Assembly (NCBI GenBank): GCA_016702545.1
Contig: JADJDT010000014.1
Location: 1-64,000 of the forward strand
Length of the DNA stretch: 64,000 bases
Source: Pseudomonadota bacterium
Lineage (GTDB): Bacteria > Myxococcota_A > Polyangia > GCA-2747355
Direction of reading: 5' to 3'
This document shows positions 1-8,506 of the stretch, piece by piece. Below the pieces are notes generated by a model. That model was not told the DNA's origin. It worked only from the letters and a program-made list of their open reading frames with translations, and did not search any database. Position 1 is the first letter of the stretch. The number at the start of each line of letters is the position of its first letter. The translations under genes were made by a program, and so were the position numbers.

Positions 1-1
1 G

Positions 2-96
2 CCGCCCCTCGCACGGGTTCGGGGCCTGACCGACCTGATCGTGGGCGATCCTGCCAGCCTCGAGCACGTCGATTGGTCGAGCGAGTGGAGGCCTGA
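2..96 (+). pseudogene. C-terminal fragment of a VapB/Phd-like antitoxin, probably frameshifted at its end
   Basis: The first bases read in frame 2 as an antitoxin-like tail rich in Leu, Asp and Trp (ending ...HVDWSSEW), which resembles the toxin-binding C-terminus of small VapB/Phd antitoxins. In this frame there is no stop where one is expected; the frame runs on as a meaningless ORF. A stop (TGA at 94-96) lies one frame away, immediately before the toxin. A single missing G near 86-88 would restore the ending WSSEWEA plus stop. The 5' part lies outside the window. Assignment rests on position beside a PIN toxin and on the short tail only. Confidence 0.4.
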
Positions 97-467
97 TCTA
101 CCTCGACACCAACGCCCTTCTCTGGATTGCGGGCGCACCCGATCAGCTCTCCCCCTCCGCGATCGAGGCGGTGAACGCAGCCGAGGCGCTTCACGTCTCG
201 CCGATGGTGGAGCTCGAGGTCGAGTATCTTTACGAAATCGGGCGTATTCGCCGCGACGCCGCGGCGGTGATGTCCCATCTTGCCGCCGTCATTCCCTTGC
301 GCGTCTGCGACCGTCGCTTTTCAGCCGTGGTGCAGGCCGCGCGCGCGATGACCTGGACGCGCGATCCCTTCGACCGCCTGATTACCGCGCAGGCCGCGAT
401 CGGCGACGACACCCTGCTCACCCGCGACGCCACCATCCGCGCCCACTACCCACGGGCGCTCTGGTAA
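93..467 (+). CDS. PIN-domain ribonuclease toxin (VapC-like)
   Basis: About 124 residues, the usual PIN/VapC size. The product would be a Mg2+-dependent RNase neutralised by the antitoxin encoded just upstream. The four acidic active-site positions of the fold are visible: D5 in the N-terminal IYLDTN motif, E42 in the middle, D94 in PFDRLI and D112 in TRDATI. The open frame extends to position 39 but contains no ATG, GTG or TTG before codon 27, so the start is uncertain. The best guess is CTG at 93, overlapping the antitoxin stop. If one G is missing near 86-88, a GTG start would appear. Family assignment is firm; whether the gene is expressed is not. Confidence 0.72.
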   Translation: MIYLDTNALLWIAGAPDQLSPSAIEAVNAAEALHVSPMVELEVEYLYEIGRIRRDAAAVMSHLAAVIPLRVCDRRFSAVVQAARAMTWTRDPFDRLITAQAAIGDDTLLTRDATIRAHYPRALW

Positions 468-535
468 GCGCCGCGTTCCTCGGCGCAGCACCCGCACTCG
501 AAGGACGCTGCACGGCGGCTGGAGGTCGACGCATT

Positions 536-1704
536 TCATGCGAGGGCGCGACCCGGGCGCAGCTGTCGCAGGAAGTCCGCGCAGGGCAAGCACAGCACGC
601 CCTCTCGTTCGAGGCGCTCTGTACCGCGGTAGACAAAGAGCAGGCGGGCCTCGGGGTAGTCGTCAGCGACGCTGCGCAGAGCCCGCAGGTCGCGGCCGTC
701 GATCCGGCGCGTGTTCTTGATCTCGATCCCCCACAGCCCGTCCTCGCCGTAGATCACCACGTCCACCTCGACGCCCGATCTTGTGCACCAGTACGACAGG
801 CTGTTTCGGCCGCCGCTGTAGTCGTTCCAGGTGCGCAGGTGCTGGACGACCAGCCCTTCGAGGGCTGCGCCCTCGATCTCCTCGGCGCGGTCGAGAGGCC
901 CCCGCGGACGTAGGGATCGAAACACGCCCGTGTCGAAATAAAAGAACTTCGGATGCGCGGCGAGCGCCCGCTTGGCGCGGCGGGTGAACACGGGCAATTG
1001 GAAGGCGAGCAGCAGGTCCTGCAGAATCGAAAGGTAGCCCGCGACGGTATTGCGCTCGGTCTCGCATTCGCGAGCGATGTTAGCCACATTGAGCGGGCTG
1101 CCGTGCGAGAAGCTGACCACCTCGAGGAAGCGCGCGAAGGCGCCGATGTTGCGCACGAGCCCTTCCATCTGCACCTCTTGCTCGACGTAGAGCGCCGCGT
1201 AGCTGCGCAGGGTCTGCTCGGGGCTGGCAGCCGCGACGACGAGTGGCACCATCCCCTCGGTCAACGCTCGCTCGAGGTCGAAGCGGTCGCCGAGCTCTGC
1301 CGCGACGAAGGGGTGCATGTGCCGCAATAGGGCGCGCCCGGCCAGCAGGTCGACGCCGGCGCGCCGCACCTTGCGCGCGCTCGAGCCGGTCAGGATGAAC
1401 TGAAGTGCCGGGGCCGCCGCCTGTTCGATCAGCGCATGCACCACCGTCAGCAGCTCGGGCACCCGCTGCACCTCATCGATGACAACGCACTGCCGAGCTG
1501 GGTTGCCACGCACCAGCTCGCGCAGCCGCTCCGGCGCGCTGCATAGCTGCGGTAGACCTCCGGGTCGAGCAGATTGACCACGAGCGCCTGCGGATAGCGA
1601 CCCTGGGCCCAGGTCGACTTCCCCGTGCCTCGCGGACCGAAGAGGAAGAAGGACTGCCCCGTATCCGCAAAAAATCTCGACACTGTTTCCATTTTGAGAC
1701 GCAA
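536..1704 (-). pseudogene. AAA ATPase with DUF4143 domain, one-base frameshift
   Basis: The N-terminus starts at 1704 (MRLKMETVSRFF) and carries a Walker A motif GPRGTGKST. After the residues YRSYAA the frame fails near 1533-1540, and the protein continues in another frame with PERLRELV, the Walker B stretch CVVIDEVQ and a C-terminal DUF4143/PD-(D/E)XK-like region containing GVEVDVVIY and GIEIKN, ending at 536. Insertion of one base at the junction gives a continuous protein of about 390 residues, the normal length for this family. These ATPases are common in accessory regions and their cellular role is largely unknown. It is either a pseudogene or a consensus error. It converges on the PIN toxin gene. 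Confidence 0.75.
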
Positions 1705-2279
1705 TTGTGAAGCATCGAAGTTGTTTTGTCGATAGGCGGTTCGGTTGGGCTTCTCGCGGTTCTGCCCGCCATGCGCGCGTTGGCGGGCCGCGTGGGCTCA
1801 CTTGAGGGGGAGCGAGGATCTATTCCAGGACGAAGATTCTGAATTGTTTCATGAAACCAGGTCTTTGGGCGAGCATGGCGGATCGAGACCAGATCTCAGG
1901 ACGCGGAATCTGCCTGCGTCAAATCCACCCACCTGCGTCAGATCAACCCGGGTGGGGGCTTTCGGTGGGGCCGGTCTCCGATTTTTAAACAAAGGCTGAT
2001 CAAGGCGGCTTTCGAGGACCAATCGCATCCAACCTCGGCGGGGCTCGTGGAGCCGCTTCGACTGGCGATCGAACCGTCATTGAATCGTAGATGTATCCGA
2101 ATTCATGATCTATTACTCGATGAATTCATCGCGCGTTGGGGGGCGCTGGTCTCCGGCTGCGGTCGGGGCCGGCGCGGCATGGGGCGCCGCGAGTCGCGGT
2201 CCGAGAATTGCTAATGGCATACTGCGCTGATCATTCCGACGGTGCTACAGGAGCTCGTGCTGAGCCGAGGGGAGTTGCG
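1705..2279. other. intergenic region with an AT-rich dyad
   Basis: No convincing gene is seen between the divergent DUF4143 ATPase and the next secreted protein. The region is AT-richer than its surroundings. It holds a 13-bp direct repeat with one mismatch (1912-1924 and 1931-1943) and an 8-bp inverted repeat, GAATTCAT/ATGAATTC, at 2099-2106 and 2120-2127 with a 13-nt spacer, which could be an operator for the downstream gene. Confidence 0.4.
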
Positions 2280-2977
2280 ATGTCGTTCAGGGGATTGTTG
2301 CAGGAAGTCCGATGGCTAGCGCTGCTGGCGGCGCTCGCCGTCGTGGGCCAGAGCGAGCGTGCTTGGGGGGCGAAATTCGATCCCCACGACCTAGCTGAGG
2401 CCCTGGCCGCCAGGGCCTCCCACCTCGGACTGGCCGAAACCACGATGCGGGGTCTTGCGGTCCAACTGTTGCCGCCGTCCGCCTACGCCGTCGGATCGGA
2501 CCAGAAGCCGGTTTTCGGATCCATCGGTGAGGCGCTACGGAAACGGGGCGGAACCGCGGAGGAACTGATCGTGGAGTGGTCCGGTCCTGGCGAAGAACCG
2601 GCGGTGCGCGTGGTGATCGCGGGCACGAACTCAGGCCGTCCTTTCGTCGAAGTACACCTCATTGAGCCTGATTCCGAGAGAGCCGGACAGGTAAGATCAC
2701 CCGTCGCTCGCACAACTCGCGGGGTGATCAAGGAGGGCGGCAGGGACTTGCTGCTTGGTTCCCCGGGAAGGCTGACGCCGTCCCCAGCGCAATCGAAATC
2801 GATCGGTCCGCCGGCGAACGGGTCGTCCGGGTCAAGCCCGTCTCGAAGCCTCGGCAGCATCGTCTCAAGGGGCCAATTAACCGGAACTTAGATGTGCGAT
2901 TCGTCAATGGAAAGCACGCGCTTGTCAATGCAGTCACCGGCAGCCCCGTCGATCTTGGGAGACGCCGTGGGCAGTAA
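2280..2977 (+). pseudogene. secreted protein of unknown function, one-base frameshift
   Basis: The start ATG at 2280 follows a GGGGAG ribosome-binding site and opens a signal peptide (residues 1-31, hydrophobic WLALLAALAVV core, cleavage after ERAWG or so). The uninterrupted frame stops at 2891 after a low-complexity tail, but a better C-terminus lies one frame away: after GGRDLL near 2745-2752 the reading WFPGKADAVPSAIEIDRSAGE continues to a stop at 2975-2977 with a tidy ending VTGSPVDLGRRRGQ. One missing base near 2750 explains both. The corrected product is about 232 residues. I do not recognise the family. Upstream in-frame codons back to 2136 precede the signal peptide and are not needed. 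Confidence 0.55.
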
Positions 2978-3064
2978 GCGCGGGCAAGGTGAGTCGCGAG
3001 CCGTCCTTCTTGTTCTCCAGCGTCGCCGATGGTTGCTTGAGCTTCCGCTCGCATCGCACCGTTG

Positions 3065-4338
3065 TCAGTACACCGTCGCCTCGTTCGCGCTCCTCACGCA
3101 GCGGGTGTAGCTGTCGCTGTTCTTCCAGGCGCAAGTCCCCCCGGGGCCGAAGGGGCCGCACTCGCTGAGGCTGACGCAGCGGTAGGTCGGCGCCCATTCG
3201 CAGGTCGTGACGACGTCGGGGCGCTCCGAACAAATCTGGCCGCTGCAGCCGCCGACGTAGCACTCCTTGGCGGGCGGGGGGCCGCACTTGCCCTTGCTGA
3301 CGATGCGCACGCCGGCGGCACTTGCCTCGCAATCGTTGCCGTAGGTCTCGCCGTCGCTGCCACAGACAGGAATCCAGATGTCGGGGCAGATGACCGGCCG
3401 CCGCTCCTCGCAATGGCCGATCGTGGCGCCGGGGTCCTTCACGCAGTGGCGCGGGGGGATCGGCTGCGGGGGCGGCACGCAGCCGAAGAGCGCGCCCAGC
3501 TTTCCGTCCGAGCTCCTGGTCGACGCGTCGGTGGGTCCGGCGCACATCGCGACGCCCGTGCCCGTCAGCCGGTAGTCCCAGTCCGTGGGGCTGCAGTCGG
3601 CGTCGCTGCGGCACTCGGGCGCGGGCGGCGGGGTGGGCTCGGGCTGGCGGGTCCTGCAGCGCGGCTCGCCGCAGGGCATCGGCGGGCAGGGGGCGCGGAC
3701 GCACATCACCGGGCAGAGTGGCTGCGGGCCCAGCTCGCACTCGTGGTGCAGCGAGCAGCTCTTGGCATCGAGCTTCTCGCAGATCGGCATCGGCACCGGG
3801 GTCGGCTCGGGCGTGGGCGTCGGGCTCGGCTGCGGGATCGCTCCGCGGCTGGCGCAGGTGATCTTGCACTCACCCGAGACGCCCAGGCGTGCGGCCAGCT
3901 CGAGCAGGCGCGCGGGGCTGGCGGCGGCCGCCAGCAGCTCGCTCTGCTCGGGCTGCTGGCGCAGCGCGAGCGCTCGCGTGGCGAAGGGCAGCGGCCGGTC
4001 CTTGCCTGGCCCTTGCTCACCCCTGGTGACGACGCAGGCCACCTCGAGCTGACAGTCGCGATCCATCACGCAGTCGATCGGGCCGTGATCGGCGCAGCGT
4101 GGGAAGGGCGGGCAGGGGTCGTTGGGGTCGCTGGGGCGACCCGGGCGACCGTCCTGGCCCCGGTCGGACGCGCATCGCGCACGATTCCGTCCCGCCCCGT
4201 CAGCTCCTGGTCGCCTGGAGCCCAGGGCGGATAGCTGTAGTACTCCTCCGATTCGTTGCCGCAGCCGGCGGCCGAGAGCAGGGCTACGGCACCGAGCGCC
4301 GTGAGCGTAGACGAGCAGACCCAACGAAGCCTCATCAT
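3065..4338 (-). pseudogene. cysteine-rich lipoprotein with Kazal-type domain, one-base frameshift
   Basis: The start at 4338 has a strong AAGGAGG site and encodes a lipoprotein signal peptide ending in LSAAGC. The frame is lost near 4165-4175, after the sequence reading GIVRDARP, and the protein continues one frame away with DRGQDGRPG through to the stop at 3065. The mature region is very Cys-rich, has a Pro/Thr-rich linker (PTPTPEPTPVP), and near its C-terminus a Kazal serine-protease-inhibitor signature: PVCGSDGETYGNDC followed by AGVxxxxxGKC. Kazal domains usually block serine proteases. Corrected length is about 425 residues. Whether the frameshift is biological or a sequencing error cannot be told from the sequence. 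Confidence 0.68.
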
Positions 4339-4712
4339 GATTGTCCTCCTTGGTCTTGGACAGGAACGAAAACCTGCCGGAATCGTTACTGGCGATCCCG
4401 TGCGGGTCGGTCGATATGCACGGACCGCGCCGCTCGCCGGCCGCGCCCGATCGGCGGCGCGCGACGGGTCCGCTGACCGCTGGGATGGCGCGAGATCGGC
4501 GGCGCATCACTTCGTAATTGTGTCGTTTTACGTGGCGGCGGAGGTTGTGGGGAGCGCCGAAGAGACCGCTCGGCGGAGCTTTCGTCGGGTGCTCCGGGCG
4601 CGTGAGACCACGCTCGTCCCAGGGTCGCGCGGCACCAGCAAGGCGCGGTCGTCCGGGGCATGGAGTCCCCGGGCAACGCGGGACCTTTGAGGTTAACGCG
4701 GGACCCTTAAGG
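4339..4712. other. intergenic region
   Basis: This 374-bp stretch lies between the divergent-from-here Kazal lipoprotein and the end of the Trm112-like gene. It contains the leader and presumably the promoter of the lipoprotein gene (minus strand). Apart from the 20-bp tandem repeat at its right edge I see no gene or RNA. Confidence 0.4.
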
Positions 4713-4714
4713 TT
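4675..4714. repeat. 20-bp tandem direct repeat, two copies
   Basis: Two adjacent 20-bp units, 4675-4694 and 4695-4714, share the pattern AACGCGGGACC followed by a variable core and AGGTT; they differ at two positions. The second copy overlaps the stop codon of the Trm112-like gene. Confidence 0.6.
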
Positions 4715-4979
4715 AGTCCTGGGCGGGCGGCGGAACCGGGAGCTCGGCCACCGGCGTGGCCTGCCACTTCTGGCCCTCGTCCACCAGCATGATCGGGATG
4801 CCGTCGCGGATCGGGTACTTCAGCCCCGAGTCGGCGCAGACCAGCCAGCAGCCGTGGACCAGCTCGAGGCGGCCCGGGTCGTCGCCCTTGTCGGTGTAAT
4901 GCACGGCGACGGGGCAGCGCAGGATCTCAAGCAGGGCGGAGTCGACCGTGGTCGGGGTGGCGGTGTTCTCTTCGGCCAT
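4713..4979 (-). CDS. Trm112-family (UPF0434/YcaR-like) protein
   Basis: An 88-residue protein with the short zinc-ribbon-like Trm112 fold signature: LLEILRCP near residues 13-20, a central region ending in WLVCADSGLKYPI, and DGIPIML. Trm112 proteins act as activating partners of methyltransferases; bacterial members are poorly characterised. The start at 4979 is chosen because family similarity begins immediately after it and a GAGAGG site precedes it; an upstream in-frame start overlaps ileS. It lies 20 bp after ileS in the same direction, so it is probably the last gene of the glyS-ileS operon. Confidence 0.75.
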   Translation of the reverse strand: MAEENTATPTTVDSALLEILRCPVAVHYTDKGDDPGRLELVHGCWLVCADSGLKYPIRDGIPIMLVDEGQKWQATPVAELPVPPPAQD

Positions 4980-4999
4980 CGGGATCCTCTCGTTGTGCG

Positions 5000-7900
5000 T
5001 CAGGTGGTCGGCTGGGGCGTGGCGGCCTTGGTCAAGCTCACGCACAGGCGTTCGCCGCCCAATTCGATGGTGGTCTCATCGATGGTGGTGTCAGGGGTGG
5101 TGCCGCTGGTGCTGCCCTCGGCGAGCATCGGGTCATGGGTCAGCTCCAGGCACAGCAGCTCGCCGGCGAGATAGGCGCCCCACTCGCTCAGCACGGCGTG
5201 CAGCTCGGGGCCGCTGGCGCTCCAGCGCAGGTTGATGCGGTCCTCGATCTCGAGGCCGCTCTCCTTGCGCAGGAGCTGCAGGCGCCGCAGCAGGTCGCGC
5301 ATCAGGCCCTCGCGCCGCAGCGCGTCGCTGATCGTCGTCTCGAAGGCGACCCAGGTGCCGTGATCCTCGAGCACGCTCAGCTCGGGCGGGGCGTCGGTCT
5401 GCAGCTCGACCTCGGCGCGCGCCAGCTCGAGGGGCTCGCCCCCCAGCTGCACCGTCAGCGTCTCGCTGCCCGCGCGCCAGGCGGCGATCAGCCGCTCGGC
5501 GTCGGCGGCGATCGCCGCGGCGACGGCCTTCATCTTCGGCCCGAGGCGGCTGCCCAGCGCCTTGAAGTTGGGCTTGATGCGATAGACCAGCGGGCTGGTG
5601 CTGCCGGGCGCCAGCACCTCGACGCGCTTGACGTTGAGGTCATCGCGCAGCATCGCGGCGAAGCGCTCGGCCGCGGCTTGCTCGACGGCGTCGCGCGGGC
5701 CGATGCGCAGCAGCGCCAGCGGCTGCCGCACCTTGAGCTTCTTGGCCTCGCGCGCGGCGAGGGCCAGGCTGTTGAGCCGCTTGATCGCCCGCATCGCCTC
5801 CGTCAGCGGCTGGTCGAGGCGCTCGGTCTGGGCCACCGGATAGGCGGTGTGGTGCACGCTGCTGGGCGCGCTCGCGTCGACCGCGCGCACGAGGTTCTGG
5901 TAGATCGCCTCGCTGAGGAAGGGCAGCAGCGGCGCGATCAGGCCGGTGACGCCGCGCAGGCACTCGCCGAGCGTCTGCAGCGCCGCCCGCAGGTCGGCCG
6001 GGTCGTCGGACTTCCAGAAGCGCCGCCGGTTGTGGCGGATGTACCAGCCCGAGAGGTCCTCGACGAAGGCGGCGATCGCGCGCGCCGCCGTGCGATGGTC
6101 GTAGGCCTCGAAGGCCGCGCGGCAGCTCGCGATCGTCGTCTGCAGCTCGCTCAGGATCCAGCGGTCGAAGCTGGGCAGCGCGGCAAAGGCGATCGTCTCG
6201 GCGGCCCCCTTCGTCGGGCCCTCCAGCCGCGCGTAGTTGACGTAGAAGCCGTAGGTGTTCCAGAGCGTGTTGAGGAAGCCGCCGCGCACCTCGCGCAGCG
6301 CGCCGTAGCCGAAGTTGAGGTTGGTCGAGGGCTCGTGTTGCGCGAAGAGCCAGCGCATCGCCTCGGCCCCGGCCTGCTCCGCCGCCTCGTCGAACCAGAT
6401 CGCGTTGCCCTTCGACTTGTGCATCTCCTCGCCGCGCTCGTCGCGCATCAGCGCGTGGCCGACGAGCGTGCGGAAGGGAGCGCGCCCCTCGATCATCGCG
6501 CTCATCGCCAGCATCGCGTAGAACCAGTTGCGGAACTGCCCTGGGAACGACTCCAGCACCAGGTCGGCAGGAAACCACTCGCGCCAGTAGTCGCGGTCGC
6601 GATCGTAGCCGAGGGTCGAGTAGGGCACGATCCCGGCATCGAGCCAGGGGTTGCCGACGTCCGCCACGCGGTGCGCCGTGCCGCCGCAGTGCGGGCAGGC
6701 GAGCTTGACCGCGTCGATCCACGGCCGGTGCGGCGTGTGGCCCTCGAACTGCTCCCAGCCGGCGATGGCGCGCTGCTGCAGCTCCTCGCGCCCGCCGATC
6801 ACCTCGAAGCCCTGGCACTGCTCGCAGACCCAGATCGGCAGCGCGAGCCCCCAGAAGCGCTTCTTGGAGATCATCCAGTCGCGCATGTTGGTCAGCCACT
6901 CGAGCTCGCGCTCGCGGCCCCAGGCCGGTACCCACTGGATCTGCTCGACGGCGGCCTTGATCTCGTCGCGCCAGCCCATGTCGATGTACCACTCGTCGAC
7001 CAGGCGGAAGACCAGCTCGTCGCCCGTGCGCCAGCAGTGCGGGTAGACGTGCGGGTAGCGCTCGGTGGCCACCAGCAGCCCCTTGCGGCGCAGGTCCTCG
7101 ATGATGGCCTCGACCGTCTCGGGCGCCGTCGCGTGTTTGCCGCTCAGCCAGCCGAAGCCCTCGAGGAAGCAGGCCGCCTCGTCGAGCGGCGCCAGCATCG
7201 GTAGGCCGAGCTGCTTGCCGAGCGCGTGGTCGATGTCACCGCAGCCCGGCGCCGTGTGGACGATGCCCGTGCCCTCGCCGGCGACGACCACCGGGTTGCC
7301 GTGGGTGTCGCGGCCACCGTCGATCACGCGATGGGCCTCGCGCGCGCTCTGCGTCACGCCGCGCGGCGGGAAGGGGAGCCCGCCCGCCACGCCCTGCGCC
7401 GGCAGCTCGTCGAAGGGACCGTCGTAGGCCAGGCCGATCAGCTCGGCGCCCTTGACGGTGCCCTCGACCGCGTAGCCCCCGCGCTCGTTGAAGAGCTGCG
7501 CGATCGTCTTGAGCTTGGGCACGCCCGCGACCCATTCCTTCTGCTCGCGAAACTGCCGTTCGAGGCGGGCGAAGCTCAGGTTCTCGGCGGCGCAGTAGAA
7601 GAGCTCACCGCTGCGCTGGTCGCGCAGCTTGACGTAGTCGAGCTCCGCGTTGACCGCCGCCGCGACGTTGCAGGTCAGCGTCCAGGGCGTGGTGGTCCAG
7701 ACCAGCAGGTTCTCGCCGGGGCGATCGCGCAGCGGAAAGCGCACGAAGAGCGCCGTGTGCGCGACCAGCTTGCGGCCCTCGATCACCTCCATCTGCGAGT
7801 AGGCCGAGCCGGAGCGCCCCGACCAGGGCATCACGTCGCTGCCGCGATAGATCTTGCCGCGGGCGTGGCAGCGCTTGAGAAACGACCAGATGGCGAAGTT

Positions 7901-8452
7901 GTTGTCCTCCGACATCGTGAAGTAGGAGTTGTCCCAGTCCATCCACATGCCGAGCCGCACCGACTGCTCGGTCTGGATCGCCGAGTACTTGCGTACGCGC
8001 GCCTGGCAGGCCTCGACGAAGCGCGCCACGCCGAAGGCCTCGACGTCGCCCTTCGAGCTCAGCCCGTGCTCCTTCTCGACCTCGATCTCGACCCACAGCC
8101 CCTGGCAGTCGAAGCCGTTCTGATAGCGCAGGCGTCGGCCGTTCATCGCCCAGTAGCGCTGGTAGAGGTCCTTCAGCGTGCGGCCCCAGGCGTGATGGAC
8201 GCCCATCGGGTTGTTGGCGGTGATCGGTCCGTCGAGGAAGCTGTAGGGCGGGCGTCCGGCCTGCTGGGCGACGAGCTGGGCGAAGGCGTCGCTCTCGCGC
8301 CAGAAGGCCAGCACCTCGCGCTCGAGCGCGGGCAGGTCGAACCAGGTCTCGACCTTGCGGTGGCCGGCACCGGGGCTGACGCGCACGGGCGCGGCGGGCG
8401 CCGGTCCGCTGCTCGGCGGGCGTTCGCTAGCTGAGGGTGCGTCTCGGCTCAT
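5000..8452 (-). CDS. ileS: isoleucine--tRNA ligase (type 2, DUF5915-containing)
   Basis: A 1150-residue class I aminoacyl-tRNA synthetase that charges tRNA-Ile in the cytoplasm. The HIGH-like motif reads HHAWG near residues 86-90, the editing domain contains the WTTTPWTL segment, zinc-type CxxC pairs are present (CEQC, CPHC), the tryptophan-rich WLTNMRDWMISKKRFWG block is intact and the KMSKS loop reads MHKSKGN. The C-terminal DUF5915-like region is typical of the eukaryote-like type 2 enzymes, a class associated with natural mupirocin tolerance. It follows glyS by 54 bp on the same strand and precedes the Trm112-like gene. The altered KMSKS loop recurs in a clade of these enzymes as I recall, so I do not treat it as inactivating. 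Confidence 0.95.
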   Translation of the reverse strand: MSRDAPSASERPPSSGPAPAAPVRVSPGAGHRKVETWFDLPALEREVLAFWRESDAFAQLVAQQAGRPPYSFLDGPITANNPMGVHHAWGRTLKDLYQRYWAMNGRRLRYQNGFDCQGLWVEIEVEKEHGLSSKGDVEAFGVARFVEACQARVRKYSAIQTEQSVRLGMWMDWDNSYFTMSEDNNFAIWSFLKRCHARGKIYRGSDVMPWSGRSGSAYSQMEVIEGRKLVAHTALFVRFPLRDRPGENLLVWTTTPWTLTCNVAAAVNAELDYVKLRDQRSGELFYCAAENLSFARLERQFREQKEWVAGVPKLKTIAQLFNERGGYAVEGTVKGAELIGLAYDGPFDELPAQGVAGGLPFPPRGVTQSAREAHRVIDGGRDTHGNPVVVAGEGTGIVHTAPGCGDIDHALGKQLGLPMLAPLDEAACFLEGFGWLSGKHATAPETVEAIIEDLRRKGLLVATERYPHVYPHCWRTGDELVFRLVDEWYIDMGWRDEIKAAVEQIQWVPAWGRERELEWLTNMRDWMISKKRFWGLALPIWVCEQCQGFEVIGGREELQQRAIAGWEQFEGHTPHRPWIDAVKLACPHCGGTAHRVADVGNPWLDAGIVPYSTLGYDRDRDYWREWFPADLVLESFPGQFRNWFYAMLAMSAMIEGRAPFRTLVGHALMRDERGEEMHKSKGNAIWFDEAAEQAGAEAMRWLFAQHEPSTNLNFGYGALREVRGGFLNTLWNTYGFYVNYARLEGPTKGAAETIAFAALPSFDRWILSELQTTIASCRAAFEAYDHRTAARAIAAFVEDLSGWYIRHNRRRFWKSDDPADLRAALQTLGECLRGVTGLIAPLLPFLSEAIYQNLVRAVDASAPSSVHHTAYPVAQTERLDQPLTEAMRAIKRLNSLALAAREAKKLKVRQPLALLRIGPRDAVEQAAAERFAAMLRDDLNVKRVEVLAPGSTSPLVYRIKPNFKALGSRLGPKMKAVAAAIAADAERLIAAWRAGSETLTVQLGGEPLELARAEVELQTDAPPELSVLEDHGTWVAFETTISDALRREGLMRDLLRRLQLLRKESGLEIEDRINLRWSASGPELHAVLSEWGAYLAGELLCLELTHDPMLAEGSTSGTTPDTTIDETTIELGGERLCVSLTKAATPQPTT

Positions 8453-8506
8453 GGCTTCGGCTCATGGCTACTGTCGCCTCGAGGGCGGCGGTCTCTGGCG
8501 CTAGCG

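Noticed and set aside
41..913. 290-residue plus-strand open frame over the PIN toxin and DUF4143 gene
   Set aside because: It is Arg/Gly/Ala-rich without motifs and overlaps a real PIN gene and a real ATPase in another frame; only its first about 20 codons look like an antitoxin tail.
5135..7204. 689-residue plus-strand frame opposite ileS
   Set aside because: It is antisense to a clear IleRS; long antisense frames are expected at this GC content.
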